Counted from the stretch's first letter, positions 8,039 through 16,353 are shown. The stretch is DNA of 50,420 nucleotides from Chloroflexota bacterium (GCA_004297765.1 SCTZ01000029.1:1-50420); one strand, 5' to 3'. The notes: a model not told the origin generated them from the letters alone. Program-made: numbers and translations.

Positions 8039-9154
8039 TCAGTCTCTGTCCAGGTTCTCAAGCACCCCTGAAGGCATCTTGAGGTATCCGAGATTGTCGT
8101 TGCTGTCTACCTGAGCGCCTAGATGCTTTACCGCCCGCTGTTTCTTACGCTTGGCGGCACGTTTCAGGTTGCTAACGCGCTCCTCGGGCAGCGGGCGCAC
8201 TTCGAGTAGTCCTAGATGCTCCGCACCCGCGATCAACTCTTCCCCCACCTCGCTGCGGACGATCACGGTGTTCCAGCCCTCAATTCCCCGTGGTGCACCG
8301 ACGGAGACATCTGCAAATTCCGCCGTCATATCGATACAGGAATTGCAGGCCGGCTGGATATGCTCGCGCACTTCAGCGAGCGGAATCGAGATCACCGTGT
8401 CGTCGGTGTAGATCAGGAAGGCGTCGGCCGGGTGCGGTGGAATATCGGTCTTCCTGATCCTGGATGGGTCGACGCGTTTGGCCACGAAGTCGAAGAAAGT
8501 TCGCTCGAAGGCCCAGGTGCAGAATAGCCCGATGGTCAACGCCAGCTTACCGACGTTGTTGCTGCCCTCGAACCCTACCGTGCGACGCTTTGCCAAAGCC
8601 TGCATCTGGCACGGCACTCCGACTACACCGATGCGTGTTGCCGAGCCGCGTGCTGCCACGTTATAAGCCTCCAGCACCGGACACATGATGAAGTTAGTCC
8701 CGGCACAAGCGAGCACTTCCTCGCGAGTCGTGGCGATTGTAGGTTCTGGCATCAACTGCTCGGATTTGGTGAGCACCAGCGCATCAACTAAGTGAAGCTC
8801 CAGCGCCACGATGAGGAGCGTTGTGGTTACACCACCATACTGCGCTCGAGCAGCGATTTGAGGATCGAGCGATCGCATGAGAGCGACCTTGCGTGCCTCA
8901 CCCACATCGCCGCTAGCATACGGGACGCCGAAAACGGCGTGGCTCAGCGCGGTGAGGTCCAGGCTGGTGCGCGGGCAAAAGGCGTAGCAGCGTCCGTCCT
9001 CTAGCGCGAGGTTGCATTCATCGATGCGCCGTATCTCGCCAGCGCGCGGATTGACGCGCAGGTAGGGGCACAACTTTACGCAGGCCCCGCACAGCGTACA
9101 TAGGCCGGCGTGCACCACGTCCTCGATAAGCCGCGGGCTTGCTTTGTCTCCCAT
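8039..9154 (-). CDS. FrhB/FdhB-family (coenzyme F420 hydrogenase beta subunit-like) iron-sulfur protein
   Basis: A 371-residue protein with an N-terminal ferredoxin domain (CTLCGACVKLC near residue 19, then CNLALEDGRCYAFC near 47) followed by the FrhB N and C domains. The latter contain VVGVPCQMQALAKRR near 180 and ACNSCIDMTAEFADVSVG near 270. Members bind flavin and Fe-S clusters and carry electrons between ferredoxin and F420, NAD(P)H or other partners. ATG 9154 has GGAGG six bases upstream. It lies 18 bases before iorA in the same operon, so it may be the electron exit for IOR or AOR. An F420 link is not proven; many non-F420 bacteria hold such proteins. Confidence 0.88.
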   Translation of the reverse strand: MGDKASPRLIEDVVHAGLCTLCGACVKLCPYLRVNPRAGEIRRIDECNLALEDGRCYAFCPRTSLDLTALSHAVFGVPYASGDVGEARKVALMRSLDPQIAARAQYGGVTTTLLIVALELHLVDALVLTKSEQLMPEPTIATTREEVLACAGTNFIMCPVLEAYNVAARGSATRIGVVGVPCQMQALAKRRTVGFEGSNNVGKLALTIGLFCTWAFERTFFDFVAKRVDPSRIRKTDIPPHPADAFLIYTDDTVISIPLAEVREHIQPACNSCIDMTAEFADVSVGAPRGIEGWNTVIVRSEVGEELIAGAEHLGLLEVRPLPEERVSNLKRAAKRKKQRAVKHLGAQVDSNDNLGYLKMPSGVLENLDRD

Positions 9155-9185
9155 CCAATGCCTCCAGTCAATTGCCTTTTAATGC

Positions 9186-10412
9186 CTAGATCACTGCCTC
9201 ATCGCGCAACTCAGCGATCTCGTTCCAGGAATAGTCGCACAACTCGATCAGGATCTCCTCGGTATGCTGGCCCAATTCAGGCGCAGGCATACGCACTTGT
9301 GCCGGCATCTCTTCGAAACTTATCGGGAAGCCCATCATCTTGATAGTTCCCAGAACGGGGTGGTCGAAATCGACCACGTACCGGTTTGCGATTACTTGGG
9401 GGTCATAGACGAGATTCGACATCGAAGCGACGACATCGAAGCCCAGGACGCCATACTTGTCTAGCGTGGCGACCCACTCGTCAACGCTCTTGGTGGCAAA
9501 GATTCCGTCCAGAATCGCGATCAACTCCGCTGAGTGCTCCGCGCGAGTCTCGGCGGTAGCGTAGCGCTCATCGTGCTGGAGAGACCGAATGCCCAGCGCG
9601 GCGCAGAAGGAGGGCCAGTGACGATCGGGTTGCGACATCGCGAAGAAAATCCACCTGCCATCCGCGCAGCGATAACAATTCTGTAACGGGTTGCTCACTT
9701 CTTCTCGCTGAAACTTGCGCTGCTCATGCTGAACCATGAGCGTCGCATTGGCGCAGAACTGACCGAGAAACATTGTGCTGCCCAATAGTGAGGAACTCAC
9801 CTTCTGGCCGCGGCCGGTCAGATTCGCGCTCACTAGCCCGGCGAGAACAGCGTAGCTGAGCATGGTCGCGCCGTACTGGTCCGCGATGGCACCAGTGGGC
9901 CATTGGGGGGGCAGACCGGCTGGCGTGAGGGCATCCATCATACCGGACCGGGCAAGTCCCAGCGGATCGAAAGCGGGCTTCGACGCATCGGGTCCTTTGG
10001 GCCCATATCCAGAGGCGTGCCCATATACCAGCCGCGGGTTCAGCTTGGCCAGGGTTTCGTAGTCGGCGCCAATTCGCTCCGCCACACCGAGACGGACGTT
10101 GGTGACGAAGGCGTCCGCGCTACCGACCAGCCGATGCAGAACCTGGCGTCCCTTCTCCTTCTTAAGGTCGATTGTGATGCTACGCTTGTTGCGATTGATC
10201 GATTCAAAGTAGAAATTGCGATCTGACGCCACGCCGATAGTCTGGCCAAGCAGTTTGACAATGCCCCGCGCGAGGTCACCGCCGAAGGGATCCTCGATTT
10301 TGATTACGTCAGCACCCAGATCGGCCAGCATGACGGTAGCAGCGGGCCCCATCTGAAAGTTGGCGAGCTCCAGTATTCTGATTCCCGCAAGCGGTGATGC
10401 CAAATCTACCAC
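9186..10412 (-). CDS. Class III (CaiB/BaiF) CoA-transferase
   Basis: A 408-residue family III CoA-transferase, which moves CoA between an acyl-CoA and a carboxylate through an enzyme-bound aspartyl anhydride. Visible are the MLADLGADVIKIEDP signature (about 28-42) and the aspartate D178 in the GAIADQYGA segment, at the expected catalytic site. TGRGQ and the C-terminal LGQHTEEILIEL motif follow. Start is GTG 10412, six bases after the VOC gene; TTG 10403 is an alternative with better spacing to AAGGTGG. It is strikingly similar along its whole length to the CoA-transferase at 28538-29758 (shared DRNFYFE, NRNKRS, PPQWPTGAI), so the two are paralogues probably using related substrates. Confidence 0.92.
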   Translation of the reverse strand: MVDLASPLAGIRILELANFQMGPAATVMLADLGADVIKIEDPFGGDLARGIVKLLGQTIGVASDRNFYFESINRNKRSITIDLKKEKGRQVLHRLVGSADAFVTNVRLGVAERIGADYETLAKLNPRLVYGHASGYGPKGPDASKPAFDPLGLARSGMMDALTPAGLPPQWPTGAIADQYGATMLSYAVLAGLVSANLTGRGQKVSSSLLGSTMFLGQFCANATLMVQHEQRKFQREEVSNPLQNCYRCADGRWIFFAMSQPDRHWPSFCAALGIRSLQHDERYATAETRAEHSAELIAILDGIFATKSVDEWVATLDKYGVLGFDVVASMSNLVYDPQVIANRYVVDFDHPVLGTIKMMGFPISFEEMPAQVRMPAPELGQHTEEILIELCDYSWNEIAELRDEAVI

Positions 10413-10418
10413 CTTTGC

Positions 10419-11291
10419 TCAAAGAATCTGCGGCGTATCCGACTCGAAGAAGCGGTGCTCTCCCTCAACCAACTCATGGAGCACTCCGTTGAACGCCTCA
10501 GGATGGACGAACGCCGCTCGGAGGTTCTGGATCGTCATTGGCTGTTCGTCGATCAGTCGACACCGGTGTTCACGCAGCCAATCGAGCGTCGCCGTGATAT
10601 TCGGCGTGGACCAGCAGAGATGAGCGATGCCCTCCCCAACCTTGTCAATCGAGCGCGCGATCAAGCCTTCAGGAGTGCTCGGAGCAAGGAGTTCGAGGTC
10701 GACATTCCCCGCGCGCAAGAAAGCAAAACGCAAGCCATAGACCGGACGGTAGTACGAAACTGTGTAGGGCAACTCAAAGATATCGGCAAAGCGCCTCATC
10801 GCGGTGTCCAGGTCGCGCACATTGATACCCACATGTAGCAGCCGGTCGACAGGAGTCTCGAAGTTGCGAGCGGAGGATGCTGAGAAAACGAGATCGTACT
10901 TGCCTGCAACGAGCTTGAATCTAACCCCATGGAAGGCGGCGGGATCGACAAAAGCCGCAGGCAGATCCTGCGCACCGCGAGGCTTTTCATCAGCCACCGC
11001 GATACCGCGCTCGGTTAGCGAATTCCGCACATCGGTCACACTGGCAACTCGTAGCCCAACGTACTGGATGCGATCACTGCCTCGCGCGGCACCGTCGCCG
11101 GCCCCGTTCGCCGTCGCGGACTCCATCAATCGGAGGTCGATGTTTCGGAAGCGGCAAATCCGCCACCGACCGTCGCCCGCCGGAGATACGACTTCCGACA
11201 TCTCACCGCCAAGAATGTCTCGGTAGAGCCTCGTTGCTGCTTCCAGATCGGTGACCAGCAGTCCTATTTCGGAGACGCGCTCGATTCTCAT
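10419..11291 (-). CDS. VOC-superfamily protein, two glyoxalase-like domains
   Basis: A 290-residue protein with two vicinal-oxygen-chelate domains. The first spans about 1-130 (IGLLVTDLEAATRLYRDIL) and the second about 140-280 (HVGINVRDLDTAMRRFADIF). The family includes methylmalonyl-CoA epimerase, glyoxalase I and extradiol dioxygenases. Metal ligands (H/E) cannot be assigned safely here. It is the first gene of the minus-strand operon and is followed within six bases by a CoA-transferase, which favours an epimerase or isomerase acting on a CoA thioester; that is inference. ATG 11291 heads the frame, with a leader of about 120 bases from the proposed promoter. Confidence 0.8.
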   Translation of the reverse strand: MRIERVSEIGLLVTDLEAATRLYRDILGGEMSEVVSPAGDGRWRICRFRNIDLRLMESATANGAGDGAARGSDRIQYVGLRVASVTDVRNSLTERGIAVADEKPRGAQDLPAAFVDPAAFHGVRFKLVAGKYDLVFSASSARNFETPVDRLLHVGINVRDLDTAMRRFADIFELPYTVSYYRPVYGLRFAFLRAGNVDLELLAPSTPEGLIARSIDKVGEGIAHLCWSTPNITATLDWLREHRCRLIDEQPMTIQNLRAAFVHPEAFNGVLHELVEGEHRFFESDTPQIL

Positions 11292-11357
11292 CTACTGTTG
11301 CCCCAGTTCAAGAATGTCCCCGGGACCGGCGGGCTCATCATCTGAAGGTTGGAGAGA

Positions 11358-11372
11358 GTGGTCACAGACCAC
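11358..11372. promoter_or_regulatory. Perfect 15-bp palindrome (operator candidate)
   Basis: GTGGTC-ACA-GACCAC, six-base arms with a three-base centre, lies in the leader of the minus-strand operon between its promoter and the VOC start codon. The TGGTC/GACCA halves resemble those of GntR-type operators but the centre is longer than in FadR sites, so no regulator is named. It could also form a small RNA hairpin in the leader. Confidence 0.45.
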
Positions 11373-11419
11373 CCTACGTCCCAGGGCCGGTTCCGTACCT
11401 CGTGCGTCGTGCGACACAC

Positions 11420-11448
11420 AGTATAGCACTCGTTTGCGCGAAGCACAA
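11420..11448 (-). promoter_or_regulatory. Sigma-70-type promoter of the AOR/IOR operon
   Basis: On the minus strand TTGTGC (11443-11448) and TATACT (11420-11425) are separated by exactly 17 bases. Transcription would start near 11413 and read the VOC gene and the ten genes after it. The -35 hexamer is one arm of the palindrome at 11443-11459. Confidence 0.55.
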
Positions 11449-11459
11449 TAGTCTTGTGC
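11443..11459. promoter_or_regulatory. Palindromic operator candidate between divergent promoters
   Basis: GCACAA-TAGTC-TTGTGC, perfect six-base arms around five bases. One arm is the -35 box of the minus-strand promoter and the other ends eight bases before the -35 box of the plus-strand promoter. A protein bound here could control both directions. Confidence 0.45.
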
Positions 11460-11467
11460 GCTAACTA

Positions 11468-11496
11468 TTGACTTTTCGAAGCTAGCAGGTCATAAT
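11468..11496 (+). promoter_or_regulatory. Sigma-70-type promoter of the MaoC/CoA-transferase operon
   Basis: TTGACT (11468-11473) and CATAAT (11491-11496) are 17 bases apart. TCGAAGCT occurs twice, at 11476-11483 and 11508-11515, 32 bases (about three helical turns) apart, flanking the -10 box. The same block pattern is found at the promoter at 35266-35294. The leader to the ATG at 11665 is about 160 bases. Confidence 0.6.
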
Positions 11497-11664
11497 GCTT
11501 TTGTAAATCGAAGCTTATGCTCTTGCTGAACCGGGGCGGTCTCCCCGACATCGTCCGACAATCAGTTCGGCGAGAGCGCCGCGATCGCCCCTGTCATCGC
11601 GATGAACCCGGTGTGTTCTTCGCCAACGGCGAGCAGAAAAACATCGTAATTCAGGAGTGTGGGA

Positions 11665-12810
11665 ATGACGCAGCACCAGGTAGCCCTAGAGACCGCAGCG
11701 ATCACTGAAAAGGGGTTGAACGACTTGCGGTCGAGAATCGGGGTCGAGCTCGGCGAGTCTAAAGCCTTCATCGAGGAGCTAAGCAAGGATGTAATCCGCC
11801 ATTTCGCGGATGGCATCGGCGACAACAATCCGCTTTGGCGTAACGAAGAGTACGCGGCGCGGACGCAATACGGCACGCTTCTGGCCCCGCCCACAATCCT
11901 CTTCGCGGCGAGCAATATTGTGAGCGGCTACGTTGGCGGTCTTCCCGGCGTGCACGCGATGTACTCCGGTACCAACTGGGAATGGCATGACGTCTTGCGG
12001 CGCAACGAGCGCATCGTCGTGAAGAGCTATCTCAAGGACTTAGTGGAAAAGGAGACCCGCTTCGCCGGACGCGCCATTCAGCAGATCTATCACTCCTCCT
12101 TTATAAATCAAGATGGCAAGTTGCTGGCCGAGGCCGACTCTTGGTGCTTCCGGACGGAGCGGCACCGCGCTCGGGACATCGCGAAATACGAGCAGGAAGC
12201 GAGTGAGAGCGGACTGAATCCGGGTTACTCGGAGGAGCAGATTGCGGCTATCATCCGTGACTACGAAAGCGAGGAGATTCGTGGCGCCGCACCACGCTAC
12301 TGGGACGACGTCAATGAGGGCGAGGCCCTGCCACAGATCGTCAAGGGGCCCTACACGATCACCAGTGCCATCTGTTTCGACATGGGCTGGGGTGGCCTCT
12401 ACCTTCGGGCGCACAAGCAGGCTTTCGATCTATTCAAGACGCATCCCGCGCTAGGGATCAAGAATGCTTACGGTGTACCGGAGCCACCAGAGCGCGTACA
12501 TTGGGACACCGAACTGGCGCGCAAGGTCGGCGTGCCCGAAGCCTACGACTACGGGCCGGAGCGCATCTCTTGGCTCGGCAACCTCGTGACGAACTGGATG
12601 GGAGACGATGGTTTTCTCAAAAGGTTGAACGTCCGGGTGCGGCGGCACAACCTGCTCGGCGACACCACCTGGTGCCAGGGGAAGATCGTAAAGAAGTACC
12701 GTGAGAATGACAGGGGCGTCGTCGACCTGGAGCTTTCTGCGCGCAACCAGCGCGGTGAGATCAGCGCCCTCGGCACGGCAAGCGTTATCCTGCCGGATCG
12801 AAAGGCGTAA
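11665..12810 (+). CDS. Two-domain MaoC-like acyl-CoA hydratase
   Basis: A 381-residue protein with two hot-dog domains: an FAS1/MaoC_N-like N-terminal half (about 20-170, FADGIGDNNPLWR, APPTILFA) and a C-terminal MaoC-like half (about 200-375, YWDDVNEGEALP, GDTTWCQGKI). MaoC enzymes add water to 2-enoyl-CoA with a D-x(4)-NP-x-H motif. The N-terminal half has NPLW where that motif has histidine, and the C-terminal half keeps a histidine in LRAH without a clear NP, so the active site is not canonical. ATG 11665 is seven bases after GGAG and is preferred over the GTG two codons earlier. It is a paralogue of 29831-30901; both are near CoA-transferase genes, as in mesaconyl-CoA metabolism. Confidence 0.85.
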   Translation: MTQHQVALETAAITEKGLNDLRSRIGVELGESKAFIEELSKDVIRHFADGIGDNNPLWRNEEYAARTQYGTLLAPPTILFAASNIVSGYVGGLPGVHAMYSGTNWEWHDVLRRNERIVVKSYLKDLVEKETRFAGRAIQQIYHSSFINQDGKLLAEADSWCFRTERHRARDIAKYEQEASESGLNPGYSEEQIAAIIRDYESEEIRGAAPRYWDDVNEGEALPQIVKGPYTITSAICFDMGWGGLYLRAHKQAFDLFKTHPALGIKNAYGVPEPPERVHWDTELARKVGVPEAYDYGPERISWLGNLVTNWMGDDGFLKRLNVRVRRHNLLGDTTWCQGKIVKKYRENDRGVVDLELSARNQRGEISALGTASVILPDRKA

Positions 12811-12858
12811 GACGCGACCTCGACTATCAAGATTGTGCGGTGAGCGGGGGAACAAACC

Positions 12859-14076
12859 ATGACGGCGGTCCTTTCGGATCTCACGATAATCGAGTACGGC
12901 GACTTCATCTCGGCGCCCTTCTGTTCGAAGCTCATGGCTGACCTCGGTGCGACGGTCATCAAGGTCGAGCCTTTGGCTGGAGATAGTGCCCGCCGGCATG
13001 GCCCGTTCCCTAACGATGCACCGCACCCCGAGCGCAGCGGCCTGTATCTGAATCTGAATACGAACAAGCTCGGGATCACGCTCGACACTGAGACGGAAAC
13101 CGGCAAGAAGCTGTTCTACCGGCTTGTTGCTCAGGCCGACATCGTCGTCGAAAACTTCGCACCTCGGGAACTGGCAGACCGAGGTCTCGACTATGAGCAT
13201 CTACGGGAGGTGAATCCCCGGCTCATCGTGACCTCGGTCACCCCATTCGGTCAAACCGGTCCGTACAAGGACTACAAAGGATACGCCATCAACGCAGCTG
13301 CGCTAGGTGGCATGAGTAACATCGTCGGCGAGCCCGGGCGTGAGCCGCTGACCCCTCCCATGAGCCTTGGTCATTATCAAGGCGGCGCGGTCGCCGCTTT
13401 CGCGACGCTCGCCGCCGCTTTTGCTCGCGATGCTAACGGCGAGGGACAGCATGTCGACGTTAGTGAGGCCGAGGTATGGGCTACGCTTCACGTTGGCTAT
13501 CTCATGAGTGGCTATGTCTATCATGGGATGCAGCGCATGCGCTCGGGCCATCGGACGCCGGGAATCTACCCCTACACGATCCTCCCATGCAAAGATGGCT
13601 TTATGAGTATGATCGCGATCCAAGGGTTTCAGTGGAAGCGGTTTCTTGAGCTGGTCGGGGACGGCGCGGTGCCCGAATGGTACGCCAAGGAGCCACGCTT
13701 CCAAGACCGCTACGAAATTGGGCGTAAGTACGCGGCCGAAATGGACGAACTTCTCGCTCCCTGGCTCTCCGCGCACACCAAGGCCGAGATCTTCGCCGCG
13801 TGCCGCGAACAGCACATCCCATTCGCACCGGTTCGTAGCATCGACGAGGTCGCCAATGACGAGCATCTCGGTGAGCGCCAGTTCTTTACGGAGATCACCC
13901 ATCCAGAGGCCGGCACGCTGAGATATCCCGGCGCACCCTATCGCTTCTCCGAGACCCCCTGGGCGCTCAATCGCCCGGCTCCGCTATTGGGCGAGCACAA
14001 CGCAGAAATCTACTGCGGCCGTCTCGGCTGCACGAGCGAGGAACTCGTCAAGCTGCGACAAACCGGCATCATCTAG
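12859..14076 (+). CDS. CaiB/BaiF-family protein with His in place of catalytic Asp
   Basis: A 405-residue class III CoA-transferase-like protein. The family signature KLMADLGATVIKVEPLAGD lies at about 24-42, GQTGPY near 131 and the C-terminal LLGEHNAEIY motif near 380. In the segment normally holding the nucleophilic aspartate (D-x-x-[GA]-G), the sequence is LGHYQGG, putting His172 where Asp is expected (codon CAT). Either the true nucleophile lies elsewhere or the protein is an isomerase or a non-catalytic partner. It follows the MaoC gene by 48 bases and precedes another CoA-transferase by 13, and might form a heteromer with that one. The start ATG has GAGCGGGGG upstream. Confidence 0.85.
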   Translation: MTAVLSDLTIIEYGDFISAPFCSKLMADLGATVIKVEPLAGDSARRHGPFPNDAPHPERSGLYLNLNTNKLGITLDTETETGKKLFYRLVAQADIVVENFAPRELADRGLDYEHLREVNPRLIVTSVTPFGQTGPYKDYKGYAINAAALGGMSNIVGEPGREPLTPPMSLGHYQGGAVAAFATLAAAFARDANGEGQHVDVSEAEVWATLHVGYLMSGYVYHGMQRMRSGHRTPGIYPYTILPCKDGFMSMIAIQGFQWKRFLELVGDGAVPEWYAKEPRFQDRYEIGRKYAAEMDELLAPWLSAHTKAEIFAACREQHIPFAPVRSIDEVANDEHLGERQFFTEITHPEAGTLRYPGAPYRFSETPWALNRPAPLLGEHNAEIYCGRLGCTSEELVKLRQTGII

Positions 14077-14089
14077 GAGGGGTGGCAAC

Positions 14090-15304
14090 ATGTCTGAGGC
14101 CCAGCGACCGTTGCAGGGTATCCGAGTAATCGATTTCGGCCAGACCATGGCTGGACCGCTATTGAGTTGCATGTTGGCCGATATGGGCGCCGAAGTGATC
14201 AAAGTCGAAACGCGCAAGCGCCCTGACTCGCTGCGGCTCTCGCCCGACAATCTGGAGCGAGATGTCGAGAGAGACCCCTGGTTCCACTCGGCGAATCGTA
14301 ACAAGCTGGGGATCACCGTTGACTTCTCCCATGCCGAAGGCGTGGAGTTGCTCAAGAGGCTGGTGGCGGTCAGCGATATCGTTGTGGAGAACTTCTCGCC
14401 GGACGTGATGGCCAAGAGGGGTCTAGACTATGCTACGTTGCGGTTGGTCAACCCTGCCCTGGTGATGATCTCGTTGCCGGCGGCAGGGCAAACCGGTCCA
14501 CTCGCCGATCTCGTTACCTACGGACCATCGCTTACATGCTTCTCTGGTGTGGACTCCATGGTAGGGTATCCAGGCGAAAGAGTGCTCGGCTTGCAGCAGG
14601 CCTACGCTGACGCGAATGGCGCGATCATGGGCGCCATTGCGGTTATGGCCGCGCTGCGTCATCGACAGAAGACGGGCGTCGGGCAGTACATCGAGATGGC
14701 ACAATTCGAAGCCACCGTAGCCACGCTTGGTGAGGCACTGCTCGGATACTTTATGAACGGTGTTGTGGCCGAAACGATGGGCAATCGCCATGCTTCAATG
14801 GCGCCTCACGGCAACTACCGCTGTGAGGGTGAGGATAGCTGGGTCTCGATCGCCGTGTCCGGCGACCACGAGTGGCGACAATTCTGCAAGGCGATAGGCA
14901 ATCCGGCTTGGACCGAGGAACCGATCTTCGCCGACTCGTACCAGCGGCTGCAGCATCGCAACGGGTTGGATCAGCGCGTGACAGAGTGGACGCAGCAGCA
15001 TAGCTCGTACGAAGTCATGCAGTTGCTCCAGGAAGTCGGGGTTGCCGCTATGCCGTGCGTGAGCACGGAGGAGCGTTTTCTCGATCCTCATATCACCGAG
15101 CGCAGGGTCTACCTTGACTATGAGCACCCGGTGACCGGCGTCGACTGGATCAGCAATCTTCCGTTTCGGTTTTCGAGCTCGCCGTGTGACATTCGCCGTC
15201 CCTCGCCACAAATGGGCGAGCACAACGAGTACGTCTGCGTCGACCTGCTTGGCATGACGCGAGAGGATGTCGCGCAGCTGACTGAGCGCGGCGTCTTGAA
15301 CTAG
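14090..15304 (+). CDS. Class III (CaiB/BaiF) CoA-transferase
   Basis: A 404-residue CoA-transferase with CMLADMGAEVIKVET at about 27-41, ENFSPDVMAKRGLDY near 100-114, Asp174 in AYADANGA at the catalytic site and MGEHNEYV near the C-terminus. The start ATG 14090 has GGAGGGG upstream. It closes the three-gene plus-strand unit with the MaoC protein and the His172 variant; the next gene is convergent. Substrates are unknown; a dicarboxyl-CoA or intramolecular CoA transfer is a reasonable guess given the hydratase partner. Confidence 0.9.
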   Translation: MSEAQRPLQGIRVIDFGQTMAGPLLSCMLADMGAEVIKVETRKRPDSLRLSPDNLERDVERDPWFHSANRNKLGITVDFSHAEGVELLKRLVAVSDIVVENFSPDVMAKRGLDYATLRLVNPALVMISLPAAGQTGPLADLVTYGPSLTCFSGVDSMVGYPGERVLGLQQAYADANGAIMGAIAVMAALRHRQKTGVGQYIEMAQFEATVATLGEALLGYFMNGVVAETMGNRHASMAPHGNYRCEGEDSWVSIAVSGDHEWRQFCKAIGNPAWTEEPIFADSYQRLQHRNGLDQRVTEWTQQHSSYEVMQLLQEVGVAAMPCVSTEERFLDPHITERRVYLDYEHPVTGVDWISNLPFRFSSSPCDIRRPSPQMGEHNEYVCVDLLGMTREDVAQLTERGVLN

Positions 15305-15414
15305 CAGGAATAGAGACCAATGTTCTGTGCGTCGCACCGTGACGGCATGCACAACTCCGGCACGCGCTAGCATGGTCACACTGAAGGCGCTGAAGATTGG
15401 TGCCGCGGCAAACT

Positions 15415-16353
15415 TTACAGCCGCTTGTCGTAAGTCTGCTCGATGACCCTAACTAGCAAGCCAATCGCCTTGTTGTAGGGTGCAGCAAGACCCATTCTCT
15501 CCGCTTCAGCTGCAACAGCCAGGTTCGAGCTGTCGATCTCTGTCTTCCGACCGTGCGTCATATCATAGCACATGGAGTTGATGTGCGGTCCGGTACTCAG
15601 AAACACTTGTTGAGCGTGCTCTAGCTCCTCCTGCAGGTCCAGGGCGACACCCTTCGCATTCGCCACTGCCATAGTCTCCGCGATAAGAGCGCGAATCAGT
15701 TCTTGCGCATCAGAGACCGCGAGAAGATCGGCTAAGTTCAAACGGGTGATGCCGGCGAGCGCGGCGATGCCGGTGTGCATCAGAAGCTTCTTCCACAGGA
15801 GTTGATCGAGATCTTCGAGAATCTCCGTGCCCATACCAGCCGCGGTGAACGTACTGGCAACGCGCTGCACATCCTCCGAGTTGCTACGCTGCCACTTTCT
15901 GATGTAATTCATCGTTCCCGCCATGTGACGCATGTTTTCGACGTGTCCCGGCGCCTTTGCCATTGCACTGATCGTGGTGGTGCCAATAATGATGTTGGCG
16001 GGATCGACGAATTCGGCGATCTTCTCGGCATTACCCAAGCCATTCTGCAGGGTAAGCACCAGCGTGCTGGGTCCGATGATGCGGGATGCATTCTTCAGAG
16101 CGTCTCTGGTATTCGGCGTCTTCGTCATGACTACCACCAGATCTGCTCCACCCACTACAGCCGGATCAGTTGCAGCGGGTACCAGCACGTTGATGTCCGC
16201 TTTGCCATCTTCGCTGATCGTTAGTCCCTTCAGGTTGATGGTCTCGGTCCATTCGCGATTGGTACGGATGAGATAGACATCCTCGCCGCTCCGCTTGAGC
16301 AGACCACCGATCACCGATCCAACTGCCCCGGCGCCCAACACTACGATCTTCAT
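15415..16353 (-). CDS. Ketopantoate reductase (PanE/ApbA)-family oxidoreductase
   Basis: A 312-residue NAD(P)-dependent reductase. The Rossmann motif VLGAGAVGSVIGGLLKRSG is at residues 4-22, and the ApbA C-terminal helical domain begins near 180, with KLLMHTGIAALAGITRLNL and later DSSNLAVAAEAERMG. Authentic PanE reduces 2-dehydropantoate for pantothenate synthesis. In a catabolic cluster, family members often reduce or oxidise other 2-oxo or 3-hydroxy acids, so the gene name is withheld. It is the last gene of the long minus-strand unit and is separated from the CoA-transferase upstream by 176 bases in which no gene or strong ribosome-binding site is seen. Confidence 0.85.
   Translation of the reverse strand: MKIVVLGAGAVGSVIGGLLKRSGEDVYLIRTNREWTETINLKGLTISEDGKADINVLVPAATDPAVVGGADLVVVMTKTPNTRDALKNASRIIGPSTLVLTLQNGLGNAEKIAEFVDPANIIIGTTTISAMAKAPGHVENMRHMAGTMNYIRKWQRSNSEDVQRVASTFTAAGMGTEILEDLDQLLWKKLLMHTGIAALAGITRLNLADLLAVSDAQELIRALIAETMAVANAKGVALDLQEELEHAQQVFLSTGPHINSMCYDMTHGRKTEIDSSNLAVAAEAERMGLAAPYNKAIGLLVRVIEQTYDKRL

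Larger units (their letters stand above)
11292..11664. other. Divergent intergenic control region
   Basis: No gene is supported in this 373-base stretch between the VOC gene (minus) and the MaoC gene (plus). It contains a minus-strand promoter, a plus-strand promoter and two palindromes, listed separately, plus an untranslated leader of about 160 bases ahead of the plus-strand gene. A 63-codon open frame starting at 11517 has no ribosome-binding site or recognisable content. Confidence 0.7.

Noticed and set aside
11358..11372. FadR operator
   Set aside because: Half-sites look similar to TGGT/ACCA but the centre has five bases and not three; called only a palindrome of unknown binder.
11517..11708. 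63-codon plus-strand frame in the divergent control region
   Set aside because: No ribosome-binding site, no recognisable content, and it overlaps the start of the MaoC gene in another frame; it lies in the untranslated leader.
12451..13200. 249-codon minus-strand frame opposite the MaoC and CoA-transferase genes
   Set aside because: Antisense shadow of two well-supported genes; the translated content is low-complexity and matches nothing known to me.
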